A DNA stretch of 64,000 bases from Septoria linicola (GCA_024114885.1 CP099419.1:3162001-3226000); one strand, 5' to 3'; numbered from the stretch's first letter, positions 1 through 10,932 are shown. Numbers and translations: made by a program. The notes: generated by a model not told the origin, from the letters alone.

Positions 1-160
1 CATAGTGACTTCATCTCCTGTCGAGATGTGTACACGCAAATAGTATCCTCGTGGTAGCTGCCTCCAGAAGAGTCGACTCCTTAGGGGTTGGCTTCAATCT
101 GCAAGGATCGTCAGAGGACTAGAGATTCGGTCGCCTGATCGCCAACGTGAGATAGTTGAA

Positions 161-1234
161 TTATTCAACTGTCACTGGCAAAGTGCGAATACACCCGTAA
201 CAGAGTCTGCTTCTGGCAGGAGATTGGCCTTCCAGTGGCATGTTGCAAAGCTCGCATGATTGTTCGACTTGCGCCAAGGCTGTCGATTGCAGCTTGCCGG
301 TGGTCCTTACAACATTCGCAACTATCGACGGGAACTCTTGCTCGACTGATTCAAAATATTGTGCCATCAAGTCGTCGATGGTCGTGTTCCGAGTGCTCAC
401 GGCAGTCTTGGCTGATTTGGACACCTGCATACTGAGCGGAGGCTCCAGAAAAGAAAGGTAGGCATCCACCTCTTTGTTCAATACTTCTCGTAGTGGAAAG
501 TAGAATGGTATCCCATGCGGAGATTCGCCGTCATTGACTGCCCATGGAAGAGCGAAGCCGCGAGCTTTGGCAGTCTCAGCAAGTATCTGCTCCGCCAGCT
601 TCGTAGTGCTGTACTCCCAGATGATAGCTCGGCAATCATGTGCTTTAGCTTGGTGGATGACCAAACGACGCAGGAGTATTTGCTTAAGATCCTGCCGCGA
701 GGTGGCGGACTTGGCTGATGCAAACAGTTTCGACAGGCTTTTCTGCGAATCTTGACTATCAGCTTCAAGAGGGGTGGGCAGAAGGGCCGATACGTCGTCC
801 AGGTTCAGTACCTCTGTCGCGGAGACTGTGTGGTACTCGTGAACTGGATAGCGAGCTCTCAATGCAGCGAGCGGGGTGTTCTCCTCAGTGTCGTCTAGAG
901 CTTCTGGCGATCCCTCATTAACATGCAGGACGAGCAGTCTGTAGCCGGGACGCCCAGTCTTCGCAACTTGCGTCTGAAGGTGCTGACTCAAGATATGGAG
1001 TAACGCAAGCGAACAGGCGTCAAATGATAGTGGTAGCAGGAGCTTTTGCTCGTTTCCAGGCTCTGAGTTGCGAACGCGGAAGCTCTCCATGCGCTTAACC
1101 ACCTTGGTTTGAACATATCTGCTGAAGCAGTCTTTGCACAGCGGCTCATTGCGCACCACGATGGCTGGTTCGGTGGCCTGACACCTCCTGCACATAGCCT
1201 CATCTACGGGCGCTTGAGACTGTCGTCCTGGCAT
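161..1234 (-). CDS. ncs2: Cytoplasmic tRNA 2-thiolation protein 2 (CTU2/NCS2)
   Basis: This single-exon gene encodes 357 residues. The family partners with Ctu1/Ncs6 to add the 2-thio group to U34 (mcm5s2U) of cytosolic Lys, Glu and Gln tRNAs, using sulfur relayed by Urm1. An N-terminal zinc-ribbon-like CxxC pair is visible (C15/C18 and C33/C36), and a second pair lies at the extreme C-terminus (C327/C330 and C345/C348). A degenerate PP-loop-like strand (LLLPLSFDACS) follows the first pair; the canonical SGGxDS motif is absent, as is usual for CTU2 as opposed to CTU1. The start is the first ATG before the N-terminal cysteines. The gene is transcribed away from NHA1. The length is near the short end for fungal members, but both ends look intact. 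Confidence 0.88.
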   Translation of the reverse strand: MPGRQSQAPVDEAMCRRCQATEPAIVVRNEPLCKDCFSRYVQTKVVKRMESFRVRNSEPGNEQKLLLPLSFDACSLALLHILSQHLQTQVAKTGRPGYRLLVLHVNEGSPEALDDTEENTPLAALRARYPVHEYHTVSATEVLNLDDVSALLPTPLEADSQDSQKSLSKLFASAKSATSRQDLKQILLRRLVIHQAKAHDCRAIIWEYSTTKLAEQILAETAKARGFALPWAVNDGESPHGIPFYFPLREVLNKEVDAYLSFLEPPLSMQVSKSAKTAVSTRNTTIDDLMAQYFESVEQEFPSIVANVVRTTGKLQSTALAQVEQSCELCNMPLEGQSPARSRLCYGCIRTLPVTVE

Positions 1235-2192
1235 GATAGGCGTTGGCGTTGGCTGTGAGTAATGGAGATGACGGGTTCAGGACTCCAGCTAGCCCAAGCG
1301 AAGTGGCAGCTCCCAGGAAAATCAAGACTTGGCTCTCGGAAAGTACTTGGCCTTCAGTCTGGGCAGTTGTGGAGCTCGTCGTCGTCCACTGCCCAACGAC
1401 GCGTCGACGACAATAACAGCAGGCGACTGCGCAGGTGGACTCGTGGTGGCAACGATGCCCTTTGCCCGTCGTCAAATTCAATTCGAGACAAGACGGACTT
1501 CTAGCCGGAGTCAAAACAGAGTTTCAAACTCTCGAATGCCAAGTCTGATCAGCTTCACATCTTATCTCGTCGCCGTCGCCGTCGCGAAAGAAGCCGATGG
1601 CGCGGGCGGGTGAGGAGAAACGATCGGTGCGGCGGCAGTGGCACTTCAACCATTCATGATTGCTTTGCTTGTGACCCGAAGGTGACACTTCCTTTCACTC
1701 GCTCGCACACCGCTGACCTCACCGTGTGCTGTTGTATGCTGCGTGTCTTGTTGAGTAGTTAGGCGTCGGGGTAAACAGCGGCAGAAGTTGCCTCGTTGCA
1801 TCCTTGCATCACATCGAGAGCGCTTGACGCATGCCGAGCAGCAAGCATATCCACACGCCTCCAACGGCACTGCACTTGGCACCGGACAAGACAAGACAAG
1901 AAGAGGCTTGGACGAACCTTCGCTCGCACTCTTGATCAGCGCCGTCACACTCCACCACCGCCCTCTCGGACCACCCGCCACACACCACCGCCATTGAGCA
2001 CGTTGGGAGCGGCGACTGGGCGCAACAGCATTCTGGATGCCTCCGCGGAATAGCTTTACCACCTTCGATCGACGCGCCGCCGCCGAATCCTACGACGCTC
2101 GTTTGCGCTGCTGGCCACTTTGACAAGACATAGACAAGCCTTGGACTGGTATGCACATATAAGATCGCTGGAAAGGACGAGGAGGCTTCAAT
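1235..2192. promoter_or_regulatory. Divergent promoter region between CTU2 and NHA1
   Basis: These 958 bp separate two divergent start codons. I see no convincing coding exon on either strand. A TATA-like stretch (acatataaga) lies about 35-40 bp before the NHA1 ATG, and the half near NHA1 is C-rich on the plus strand. I cannot assign a transcription start or a factor site. Confidence 0.4.
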
Positions 2193-5100
2193 ATGGCGTG
2201 GGACCAACTGTCGATCAACAAGCCGCATCTGGCATATATTATCCTGGGCGGCTTCACCAGCTTGTTCATGTTGTGTTCCTCGGTGATCAAGGAGCGACTG
2301 TACATTGGTGAGGCCACCGTTGCTACCATCTGTGGTATCATCTTCGGGCCCCATGCCGCGAACCTGATCAATCCCTTCACTTGGGGCAACACAGATCAGA
2401 TCACGCTGGAATTCTCGCGAATTGTGCTCGTGGTTCAATGTTTCGCTGTCGGTGTCGAGTTGCCCAAGGCATACATGGAACGCCATTGGCGGTCGGTGAC
2501 ATTCTTGCTCATCCCGGTCATGACATTCGGCTGGCTCATGACTAGTCTTTTCATTTGGGGACTGATGTACCAGCATCTGAGCTGGTTGGAGAGCCTGGCA
2601 ATAGCAGCCTGTGTTACTGCGACAGATCCTGTCCTGGCCTCTTCTGTTGTCGGCAAAGGCAAGTTCGCGAAGCGTGTTCCTAAGCATCTTCGAGATCTGC
2701 TCTCAGCAGAGTCTGGATGCAACGATGGTATGGCATTTCCATTCATTTATCTGGCTCTCTATATCATCAAATACCGACCTCATGCTGGCGAGGTCATGTA
2801 CCATTGGTTCTGCTACACCATTCTTTACGAATGTATCTTTGGTGCATTCTACGGCGTGTGCATAGGATACATCGCGCGGCGAGCCATTCGAGCTGCGCAT
2901 GAGCGGGACATCATCGATCGAGAGTCTTTCCTGGTTTTCTACTTCGTGCTAGCGTTGTTCTGTGCTGGTTCAGGTGCGTTGCTCGGACTGGACGACCTCC
3001 TGGTCGGCTTCGCATGTGGCGTCGGCTTCAGTAATGACGGTTGGTTCACCGAAAAGACGGAAGAGTCACATGTGTCCAATGTGATCGATCTTTTGATCAA
3101 CTTAGCATTCTTCGTCTATTTCGGAACCATCATCCCCTGGGAGCAGTACAACTCGGGCAATCTGGGACTGGACGTCTGGAAATTGGTGGTCATCGCCTTG
3201 TTGGTGTTATTCTTCAGGCGCATACCCATCATGTTAGCGCTGAAGCCGGTCATCCCAGATATCAAGACGTGGCGCGAAGCTCTGTTCGCTGGCCATTTCG
3301 GGCCCATCGGTGTCGGTGCCATATTTGTTGCAATTTTGGCACGCGCCGAGCTCGAGACGGATTCGACCACGCCCTTGGCTGCCCTGCCTCCAGAATCGAC
3401 GCCAGAGTACAACGTGATATATCTCATCTGGCCAATCACTACCTTCCTTGTCGTTACGTCCATTGTGGTCCATGGCTCGTCGATCGCGGTCTTCACCTTG
3501 GGCAAGCACATCAACACTTTGACGTTGACCATGTCTTACACGCAGGCAAATGAACAGGGGCCGTCTTGGATGGACCGCTTACCACGAATCCAGTCTCGAT
3601 CAAAGAGCTCGATGTCAGCTGCGTCTCTGGATGAGAAGAGCGGTGCAGGTGGCCTGCCGATCGGTGCTCCGGGCACGTTCTTGAGACGCCAGAAAGAGGA
3701 GGACAATCCCAGCCGTGTGCAAAGCCGAGCATCCTCCCGCCACCGCTCACGCAAGAGCCGAAACTGGGAGAATGGTCGCGGACCCGGTGGCCCAATTAGC
3801 CAGTCTGCTATCACGCCGACATCAAGACGCTCGCATGAGCAGTCCGATTGGAGAGCGAGTGACTCTGATACCCTTGCCATGAAGAGCGATCCGCCTTCCG
3901 CTTCAGATGAAAAGTCGTCCCCAGATGAAGATGCCATGAGTCCTGGCGAGATTTACGAGGAAGGCGGTGACACTGTCTACGAAGACGAAGAAGGAAATGT
4001 TCTCGCGGTGGAGAAAAGTACTGAAGAACAGGGATCGCCTCACCGCCAAAGAACGGAAGAGCGAGAAGGCCGAAGATTGATGAGGAAGGAGCAAGATGAC
4101 GAGAAACACGGGGCACCCTTGAAGGATGAGCGTGATCCAGAGGTCGATCATGAAGTGACGGATCAAGCTGACCCTCCAGAGCAGAAGCTAGAGCGACCAG
4201 GCAAAGGTTGGCGGGGCGGAATCAACAAGATGACGTCCATGACTGGCGATGCAATCCGTCGTCGTCGTGATGAAAAGCCACCAAAGCTAGAGAAGCCCAA
4301 AGAGTCAAACGGGCCAGCACGTGCCTATCAATACGGTAACACAATCATTGTCGAAGATGAGGATGGCGAGGTCATCAAGAAGTACGACATTCCTGCACCT
4401 GAGCGCAAAGGCAGCTACACTGCAGATCCAGAGAAATCTAGACATCGCATTGGTCAGATGGGCAAAATGCTCGGCCTTAGCTCTAAGGAAGGCAAGGTCG
4501 AAGCTGGCGCTGCTGGTCCGGACGCAGCTGCGGATGCAGCCACCGGTGATGTCGACAAGAAGCGCAACAACCATGAAGATGAAGACAAGAATGTACGCTT
4601 CACCATCACTCAAGGCGGACGCCGCATGAGTAAAGCTGAATTCATCGACCAAATCCGGCAAATGGACCCGAAGAGTCGTGTTCAGGCCGTGGAAGATAGT
4701 AATGCTCCAGAGGCAGTCAAGCGCGAGGCACGCAAAGACGCACGCGAGCAGGCACAGGCTTCAAGAATTCAAGGCACTTCGGATCCAAAGCATCGCAAAA
4801 AGTCTGTGCCAGTAGTACAGGAACATCCAGAAGCGGAGAAAGAAGCGACCACCGCCGAAATTCACCGAGCAGGCTCTGAGGACTCGAACGAAGCTCGCTT
4901 GGTAGACTCCCAAGGCCAGGACGTACCGTTCCACGATATCTCCACGGATCTCAGATCCCGCCAGACTGATCAAGCAGAGACCGCCGCTGAGCGAAGACGG
5001 AGAGTCGCACTCGAACAACAAACAGCCGACGATTCCGACTCGGAAGACGATGGGACAGACCGTGTGCCGCCTGCCAGGCGTCCCGCTGCTACTGCCACCG

Positions 5101-5354
5101 CTTCGAGTAGTACGTCCCCTTACAACAGGAACGTGAGTGATGCCAGTGAGACAGCCGCCGAACGAAGACGTAGAGAAGGAGCGCTAGGCATCAGCCGGGA
5201 AGAAAGTGATAATGAAGACGAGGGTGCTCGAGAGGCGCCGCAGCCTCGCGGTATACGCTTTGCAGATGAACCACAAGTGCCAGCACAAGCGCCCCAGAGC
5301 AGCTCCGGGCCGCGTCAAAGTGCCCTGCGCTGGGGAAAGGATCGCGGGCGATAA
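2193..5354 (+). CDS. nha1: Plasma-membrane Na+(K+)/H+ antiporter, NHA1/Sod2 family
   Basis: This intronless gene encodes 1053 residues. The family exports Na+, Li+ and K+ in exchange for protons at the plasma membrane and sets salt tolerance and cytosolic pH. Residues 1 to about 435 are a hydrophobic antiporter core with roughly 12 membrane segments. The transport-site acids are visible: ATDPV with D145, ESGCNDG with D178, and GLDDLL with D267/D268; the first two have the same numbers as the functional aspartates known in fission yeast Sod2. Residues from about 440 to 1053 form a long hydrophilic, acidic, Ser/Glu-rich cytosolic tail, as in budding yeast Nha1, where the tail regulates activity. 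The tail holds two copies of an ETAAERRRR motif. The gene converges on a 2EXR gene only 181 bp away. Confidence 0.93.
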   Translation: MAWDQLSINKPHLAYIILGGFTSLFMLCSSVIKERLYIGEATVATICGIIFGPHAANLINPFTWGNTDQITLEFSRIVLVVQCFAVGVELPKAYMERHWRSVTFLLIPVMTFGWLMTSLFIWGLMYQHLSWLESLAIAACVTATDPVLASSVVGKGKFAKRVPKHLRDLLSAESGCNDGMAFPFIYLALYIIKYRPHAGEVMYHWFCYTILYECIFGAFYGVCIGYIARRAIRAAHERDIIDRESFLVFYFVLALFCAGSGALLGLDDLLVGFACGVGFSNDGWFTEKTEESHVSNVIDLLINLAFFVYFGTIIPWEQYNSGNLGLDVWKLVVIALLVLFFRRIPIMLALKPVIPDIKTWREALFAGHFGPIGVGAIFVAILARAELETDSTTPLAALPPESTPEYNVIYLIWPITTFLVVTSIVVHGSSIAVFTLGKHINTLTLTMSYTQANEQGPSWMDRLPRIQSRSKSSMSAASLDEKSGAGGLPIGAPGTFLRRQKEEDNPSRVQSRASSRHRSRKSRNWENGRGPGGPISQSAITPTSRRSHEQSDWRASDSDTLAMKSDPPSASDEKSSPDEDAMSPGEIYEEGGDTVYEDEEGNVLAVEKSTEEQGSPHRQRTEEREGRRLMRKEQDDEKHGAPLKDERDPEVDHEVTDQADPPEQKLERPGKGWRGGINKMTSMTGDAIRRRRDEKPPKLEKPKESNGPARAYQYGNTIIVEDEDGEVIKKYDIPAPERKGSYTADPEKSRHRIGQMGKMLGLSSKEGKVEAGAAGPDAAADAATGDVDKKRNNHEDEDKNVRFTITQGGRRMSKAEFIDQIRQMDPKSRVQAVEDSNAPEAVKREARKDAREQAQASRIQGTSDPKHRKKSVPVVQEHPEAEKEATTAEIHRAGSEDSNEARLVDSQGQDVPFHDISTDLRSRQTDQAETAAERRRRVALEQQTADDSDSEDDGTDRVPPARRPAATATASSSTSPYNRNVSDASETAAERRRREGALGISREESDNEDEGAREAPQPRGIRFADEPQVPAQAPQSSSGPRQSALRWGKDRGR

Positions 5355-5535
5355 GCTAGACATAGAGCGTAATGAGTATATGGAAACGACTCGCTGGGTT
5401 TTCATGCAAGAGCGGCGGCGTTAAAACGTGTGTGGTGTGGACGCAATTGCTGTACATATTGGGATGTATGATGTTCATGACATCGTCTTCTATCACTGTC
5501 GATTTGGTGGATCTCGTTCCTGCAATCCGCTTCCA

Positions 5536-6285
5536 CTATCTCCACTGGCTCCCGTCTAGAGCTTCAAACAGCTCCCCAAATTTGCTTTGACACGAGTTGA
5601 TGTTCTCAAGAAGACAACTTCGATCCGTCTGTGCAAGGACCCATTGCTTTTGAGTCTCGATGGAAGCATAAAGCCTTTGCCGTGCTTGCACGAGGTCCCA
5701 CAAACATAACTCAACCTCAAAAGCACTACGAGTGGATGGAATAGCACTCCAATTGACGGTCATCCGAACTGTCATCCTGACTTTACTGCCTGGAGTACTC
5801 CTCACAGCAGCATAGAAAGAAGTCACAGCTGGCGCAATCACTCTCGCGCTAGCTTTCTCCCACCACGAGTAGACCGTCCCGACGTGCACGTCGATCCGCG
5901 TGAGTTCTGAGGCAGCCCATTCCAGCCATGTTTGGACTGCACCTAAAGAGGTAGGCAGGACTTCAGAGCAGAGCGGATTTCCTTGGACAAGTTGAAGGTA
6001 TTGGCCGAGGATTGGAGTAACGATTTTCAGATCGTTGGTTGACGTGAAGACTGAGAGCGACTCTTGGCGGATCTGATGGCACACGAGCAGTAGGTTCAGA
6101 CATGTAAGGGGTCCGAGAGGTAGTGGTCTGGTCCGGAGCAGTTTTCTCGAGGCTTCAATGTATGTGAGTTGTATTGGCTCGTCTTGGCAGAGGACGAATT
6201 CATAGATTTTGAGCCGGAGTTCTGGTGGTAGCTTGGTGAGGAGGAGGGATTTTGATGTGGCCATCTGGTCGTCTGGGCCCATCAT
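5536..6285 (-). CDS. 2EXR / F-box-like domain protein
   Basis: The gene encodes up to 249 residues in one exon. Near the N-terminus it has the motif LTKLPPELRLKIYEFVL followed by LTCLNLLLVCHQIRQES, which is the layout of the fungal 2EXR family: an F-box-like helix pair, then the LLxxCRQIxxE signature. The rest is helical without recognisable catalytic motifs. Members are abundant and lineage-specific in filamentous ascomycetes, and their molecular role is mostly unknown; a ubiquitin-ligase adaptor role is only inferred from the F-box resemblance. The ATG at codon 1 or at codon 8 (MATSKS) could be the true start. Confidence 0.75.
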   Translation of the reverse strand: MMGPDDQMATSKSLLLTKLPPELRLKIYEFVLCQDEPIQLTYIEASRKLLRTRPLPLGPLTCLNLLLVCHQIRQESLSVFTSTNDLKIVTPILGQYLQLVQGNPLCSEVLPTSLGAVQTWLEWAASELTRIDVHVGTVYSWWEKASARVIAPAVTSFYAAVRSTPGSKVRMTVRMTVNWSAIPSTRSAFEVELCLWDLVQARQRLYASIETQKQWVLAQTDRSCLLENINSCQSKFGELFEALDGSQWR

Positions 6286-6969
6286 CTTCTCTCGGTGGTC
6301 TTTGGTCTCCGGCCGGTCATAAGAAGTTAGGTATTCGAGATGACAGAGTGGAGGTCAAGATGATGTACCTTGATGGTGGTGACCAGCGCAGACTTCTGCT
6401 CCACGCCAATTTCACGCTTCCTCATTTGAACCGCTTACTCGAAACTGCCGATACTGCCAGACAACACCTTGTGTCTACTGTCCCACGTACCTGGGTCGTC
6501 TTCGGGCCGAAGTACACCGACCGGTGCTTTCGATATGAAGCATACTGACCCGGTTCCCTCCCGTACGTGAAGAGCAGAGGCGTTCATCGGCAGTCGTGGT
6601 GACATATAGCGTCCAAGGCACTAGATCCGAGGGCGTGTCTGGTTCGAATCATCTGCTCTGCGCATTCAGTGGAGAAATGCAATGTATCAGTAGTTCAGAT
6701 GGTAGGCAGCAACGAGGAAGGAGCGCTGCATAAACAACAGGTAAACCATATCTCAGGAAGGTACATAAAGATCACACTTGCCTTGACAATGCAGTCGTCC
6801 TCTTCGTAATGCCAGCGCTTCCATCCATGCCATGCCGCCAAATCCGAATCCCAAGTCATGTCAAAAATCTGGGTATCTCTGCCAATAACATGCTGAACGC
6901 TCCCACAAATGCCCTTCAACGCCATCCCAAGCCTGCACAAGATTACTGTCGATGTTGGTGGTCCTGTGT
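6286..6969. other. Intergenic: 2EXR promoter and 3' flank of the heme-oxygenase-like gene
   Basis: These 684 bp lie between two genes on the minus strand. A minus-strand reading frame of about 80 codons (6695-6940) has a protein-like central stretch rich in W, D and E, but no recognisable family and no clear splice partner, so I do not call it a gene. A tRNA-like GGTTCGAATC box near 6650 was examined and rejected. Confidence 0.35.
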
Positions 6970-7908
6970 CTATAGCGCAGAGTCATGACTGTACGACCAG
7001 ATTCGCCATGCTGCAATCACAACGAGGACAAGAAGAACGCCAAAAGCATGAGGCATCTGGCCCAACATGCGGTCCCACATTACTTTTCGGTCCAGCTCGC
7101 GGACGAGATCGTTACAACGCGCAAAGAGCTCCTGCGCGACTTCCACAATATCTGCTTGCTCCTCTTCCGACAGGATAACTTCGGCTTCGGCGAGGCGAGC
7201 CTTGAATGCTGCTTTGCTGTCCTCGCCATCTTGATCACCATCGAAGGAGAGGAAGGTGTAGCCAGGCACATCGATTCTCGCAGCCTTTTCACCCTTTCCA
7301 GGTTGAAGATCAAGAGTTCCTGACGTCCAGAAATCAGTTCCACTCTTCGACAACTGTGATCGGATCCATCGTCCGCCAGAAAAGACTGCCATGTAGAACA
7401 CCCACGCAAAAGCGATCAATACATGTGGTTGATCCCGTATGCGCTTGCGCAGGTCTCTCATCCAGACGTCCCCAAGTGCGACAGTGTTATAGACGTCTGG
7501 CCCAGCAACGGCGCGGAGGTGTTTCAAGTCATCCTGCAGCCGTGTGGATCTGGCAAGGCCTTGCGGTCTAAGGTTTGCGGGCCACGTCCTTTTTTGTCCG
7601 TCGTGAGACTCAGTAATCTGGGCTGGCTGCTGGATATGTCGAATGAACAAGTCCCATTCGGTTTCGAAGAAGAAGAATATTTTGGCAAACGGGACAATGC
7701 CCTGGCTGTAGAGCAGAGGATTGTTTTGGTTCGGCGGAAGAGCCAGCGGCAGACGTTGTATCAGTAAGCGGTTGAGTTCCGTGTGCTGTTTCCGGGTTGC
7801 AACGTTGATTCGGGCTCCCAGAGTGGAGCTGACGACAGGCATCGGAGAAGCCATGACGGGCGGAGGCGAGGGCGAGGGAGAAGGGAGAGGAAGTAGTCGT
7901 GGTGCCAT
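6970..7908 (-). CDS. Heme-oxygenase-like fold protein with C-terminal membrane anchor
   Basis: The gene encodes 312 residues without introns. After a Pro/Ser-rich N-terminus, the helix NVATRKQHTELNRLL carries a His (H42) in the place of the proximal heme ligand of heme oxygenases. A later segment, FYMAVFSGGRWIRSQL, resembles the GGR-type distal helix of the superfamily. A hydrophobic stretch near the C-terminus (about residues 287-303) followed by a short tail looks like a tail anchor, as in ER heme oxygenases. Fungal members of this type are usually annotated only as heme-oxygenase-like, and enzymatic activity (heme to biliverdin, iron and CO) is not established by what I can see. The gene is divergent from ASE1 with 573 bp between start codons. 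Confidence 0.7.
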   Translation of the reverse strand: MAPRLLPLPSPSPSPPPVMASPMPVVSSTLGARINVATRKQHTELNRLLIQRLPLALPPNQNNPLLYSQGIVPFAKIFFFFETEWDLFIRHIQQPAQITESHDGQKRTWPANLRPQGLARSTRLQDDLKHLRAVAGPDVYNTVALGDVWMRDLRKRIRDQPHVLIAFAWVFYMAVFSGGRWIRSQLSKSGTDFWTSGTLDLQPGKGEKAARIDVPGYTFLSFDGDQDGEDSKAAFKARLAEAEVILSEEEQADIVEVAQELFARCNDLVRELDRKVMWDRMLGQMPHAFGVLLVLVVIAAWRIWSYSHDSAL

Positions 7909-8481
7909 CTCAAGGCTTTGCAGATGAGACGCGCGTGGCGAGGTTTGGTGAAGAACAGCGTAGTAGCAAACGGAGAAGTGGACTCATCGTGCTTGCTGGC
8001 GGCCGCGGCTGGCTGGCTGGCTCTGGTCGGATGGTGCGATCTCGTGAACACGGTCATGCAGCAATTGCACTAAAACTAAGAGATCGAACAGATCCACGCG
8101 AGAACCAGGAGCGCGGACCTTGTCGGCACACAGCGCCACAAAAATCATGCAAGGGTGCTCAAGGGTTGTTGTCGTTGCCGTGGGGATATCCATAAACAGA
8201 TCCTCCAGTCGCGTTCATCAAGTCTGGAGCACTTTTCCTCCACGATCTAAAGAACCACCAGCCACGCATCCCACCACTACGCTCACTACTGCCACCGCTA
8301 CTGCTTATCATTGCTGCCACTTTTTGGCACTTTACACCGACACCGTTTGCCGAAAAGCCGCCGCATCAGACCGGCTTCGAAAATCAGCACAATTGATCAG
8401 ACGCGTCCCCAACATTCCTCGCCAAAATTGATGCCGGGCCGATAGATATCTCACAACGGCCTGGCAGCCCGCTCGTCCACA
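7909..8481. promoter_or_regulatory. Divergent promoter region, heme-oxygenase-like gene / ASE1
   Basis: These 573 bp carry both 5' flanks. An ACGCGT hexamer (8401-8406), identical to the MluI cell-cycle box bound by MBF-type factors, lies about 76 bp before the ASE1 ATG. A run rich in CCAC and CTAC lies at about 8260-8310. No coding exon is apparent apart from incidental frames. Confidence 0.35.
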
Positions 8482-10932
8482 ATGGATACTTCGTACTTGT
8501 CACAGCAGGTCACCACTATCATTGAGCGTCTGCATGGCTTCTTCGACGAGATTGGTGTCGCCAGCCATGAGCGCGATTCCAGAGAGTCAGAGGTATGTCG
8601 CCGCCAGTACATACGCTGATATGCGACGACATCACTAGAGCTGACACGTGAACAGCTGTTCTCTGCCCTCTCCGAAACTCTCCACAATCAGCTCAATCTG
8701 GTCGCAAAGGAGAAACATGAACTCACCGAGGAGGCTCAGCGGCTCATCAAGACGATACGACAAATGGAGCGATCGCTGGACGATACCCGACCGAAAGACG
8801 ACTTCGAGGCTGAGAAAGACGGATTGAAAGTCACGTATCCGCTACTCAATTGTATTGAGCGGCTAAAGCAAAAGCACCACACCATTGCCAAACTACACCG
8901 CGAGCGATACGAGCAAGTCAAGAAGCTTGTCGAAGCACTCGAATCATACGCATCACATCTCGAGCCATCTTTCGTCAAGATCAAGCTTCCTCCCACATCG
9001 CCAAAAGCCGAGATCTCACCAGCATTTGACTTGTCCCCTACATATGTTACAAAATTGGACAATGAATTCACGCGCGTCTACGATGAGTACAACAAGCGCG
9101 TGGCATCTGTAGCACAGTATGGCGAGGAGATCATCAACCTGTACTCGGAGCTCGGGGTTCCACAAGCACAAATCGACAGCCAGATTGTCCAGTATGCGCG
9201 AGAGTCTCCAGAACAGCTTGGTTTGCACAAAGAGGATCTGCAGAGGCTTTCTGCTAAGCGCGAGAAGCTTGTGAATGAGAAGCAACAGCGCGAACGCAAG
9301 CTGAAGGAATTGCGAGCGGCAGTCGAAGGGCTATGGGACCGCCTCGGAGTGGACGGGAGCGAGCGCAAACAATTCCTCGCCGGCAATCGCGGAGTAGGAA
9401 TCCGTCAGATCAACGAATTCGAGGATGAATTGGCCAGACTGAATGAGCTCAAAAAGCAAAACCTGCATATCTTTGTTGAGGATGCGAGGTTCAAGCTTCA
9501 GGCTCTTTGGGATGGATTGTACTTCTCCGAGGAGGAGATGCTGGACTTCGCCCCTGCCTTTTCCGACGTCTACTCGGACGCACTCTTGTCGGCGCACGAG
9601 CAAGAGATTGCAAGACTGGAAGCCTTAAGAGAGCAGCGAGCACCTATCCTGGCTGCTGTTGACAGACATCGTAGCCTTATCAAGGACCGCGAAGACTTGG
9701 AAAAGAGCAGTCAGGATGCATCTCGACTGATGTCGAAGGGTGCCAAGGGTGAGAAGCGCGATCCCGGCAAGCTGTTGCGTGAAGAAAAGCAGCGGAAACG
9801 CATTACCAAAGAGCTGCCCAAAGTCGAAGCAGATCTTCGCAAGACTTTGGAAGACTGGGAAGATGAGTATGGCCGGCCCTTTTGCGTGCATGGTCAGCGA
9901 TACCTGGACGAACTCGATGAGGCACAATCGAAGGCCCCACCACCACGCAGCAAGACTCCCAACGCACTTTCTGGCACTCGAGACGCGCCGAAGAGTGCTG
10001 GAAGAGATGCAAGACCGAATCTGGCCCAAAGCAAGAGTGCCGGAACACTGCGTGGAGGCAACCCGACTCGAAGCAAAACGCCGACTGCGCACTCGAGCCG
10101 CAATCCCTTGGCTGCCTCTACCACAGGCCATTCGGCCTTGGGCGCATCTATGCTGGGAGCCTCGATGTCCGGATATGGCTCGGTTCGAGGTAGTCCCTCT
10201 AAGATTCCTGGCGCATCAGGCTCCCGATTGCCAATGGGAAACCTACCAAACGGGAGCAATTCACCTGAGCGACGTGGCAAGCCAACAGCCAGCCAGGAAC
10301 TCGACCTGAACCGCACGCTACGTGGCAACATGGGTCCGCCGCGAGCACCACCGCCAAAGATGAAGGATATCTTCGTGCCTCCCACGCCGACGCCTATGGG
10401 CAGCAATAAGGAGAATGGGCTAGATCTGGAGCGCCCAGGCAGCGTGCTTCGGCACCTGGAAAGCGATGATCCATACGACGATCGCCGCTACCACAACAAT
10501 CAGTACTCGAGCATGCACTCGTCTTCATCCCACGGATCTCGAAACGGACATATGCATAGCCGGTCGGTAGAATCTTTCGCATCCTCGGTCTCGCGGCCCA
10601 TGAGCAGACAAGAATATCCGGTGGCGCCGGCCTTCTCGCGACAAACCAGCAACACGTCTTCCATTATGAGCGGATCTCAGGTTAGTGGTAGCGAGAACTG
10701 GGAAACATACGATAGCAACTCCGAGAATGATGAGGCCGATGCAACTGAGGCATACTATGCCAAAGCAAAGCATCAGCAATCTCAAATGCGACATGCTGTC
10801 AAACGACCCGGTACCGCATCGAGTCAGCTCGGTGGTATCAAGCGAATACGGGAGCAGCCCATTGTTGAAGAAGGGAGAGAAGGGAGCGAAGCCGGATGGA
10901 CTGACGATGGAAGTGTGGGCGAGACATATTGA
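8482..10932 (+). CDS. ase1: Microtubule bundling protein Ase1/MAP65/PRC1 (two exons)
   Basis: The protein crosslinks antiparallel microtubules in the spindle midzone and supports anaphase spindle elongation. I place exon 1 at 8482-8592 (37 codons, starting MDTSYLSQQ), a 63-nt intron at 8593-8655 (gtatgt donor, ctgac branch site, acag acceptor, phase 0), and exon 2 at 8656-10932. This gives 795 residues. The upstream exon restores the N-terminal dimerisation region missing from the long open frame alone. The middle is coiled coil and spectrin-like (for example LWDRLGV and LNELKKQNL), followed by a conserved Lys/Arg-rich segment (DREDLEKSSQDASRL). The C-terminal 330 residues are disordered, Ser/Pro/Arg-rich, with several SP/TP sites and a KEN tripeptide at residues 622-624. 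Confidence 0.92.

Noticed and set aside
1809..2687. 292-codon minus-strand frame over the NHA1 5' end
   Set aside because: It is the antisense of a clear transporter gene and its upstream region.
6570..6665. tRNA-like sequence: GGTTCGAATC box with complementary AGAGCAG / CTGCTCT ends
   Set aside because: The T-stem around the box does not pair and the distance and D-arm do not fit a tRNA fold, so only isolated elements match.
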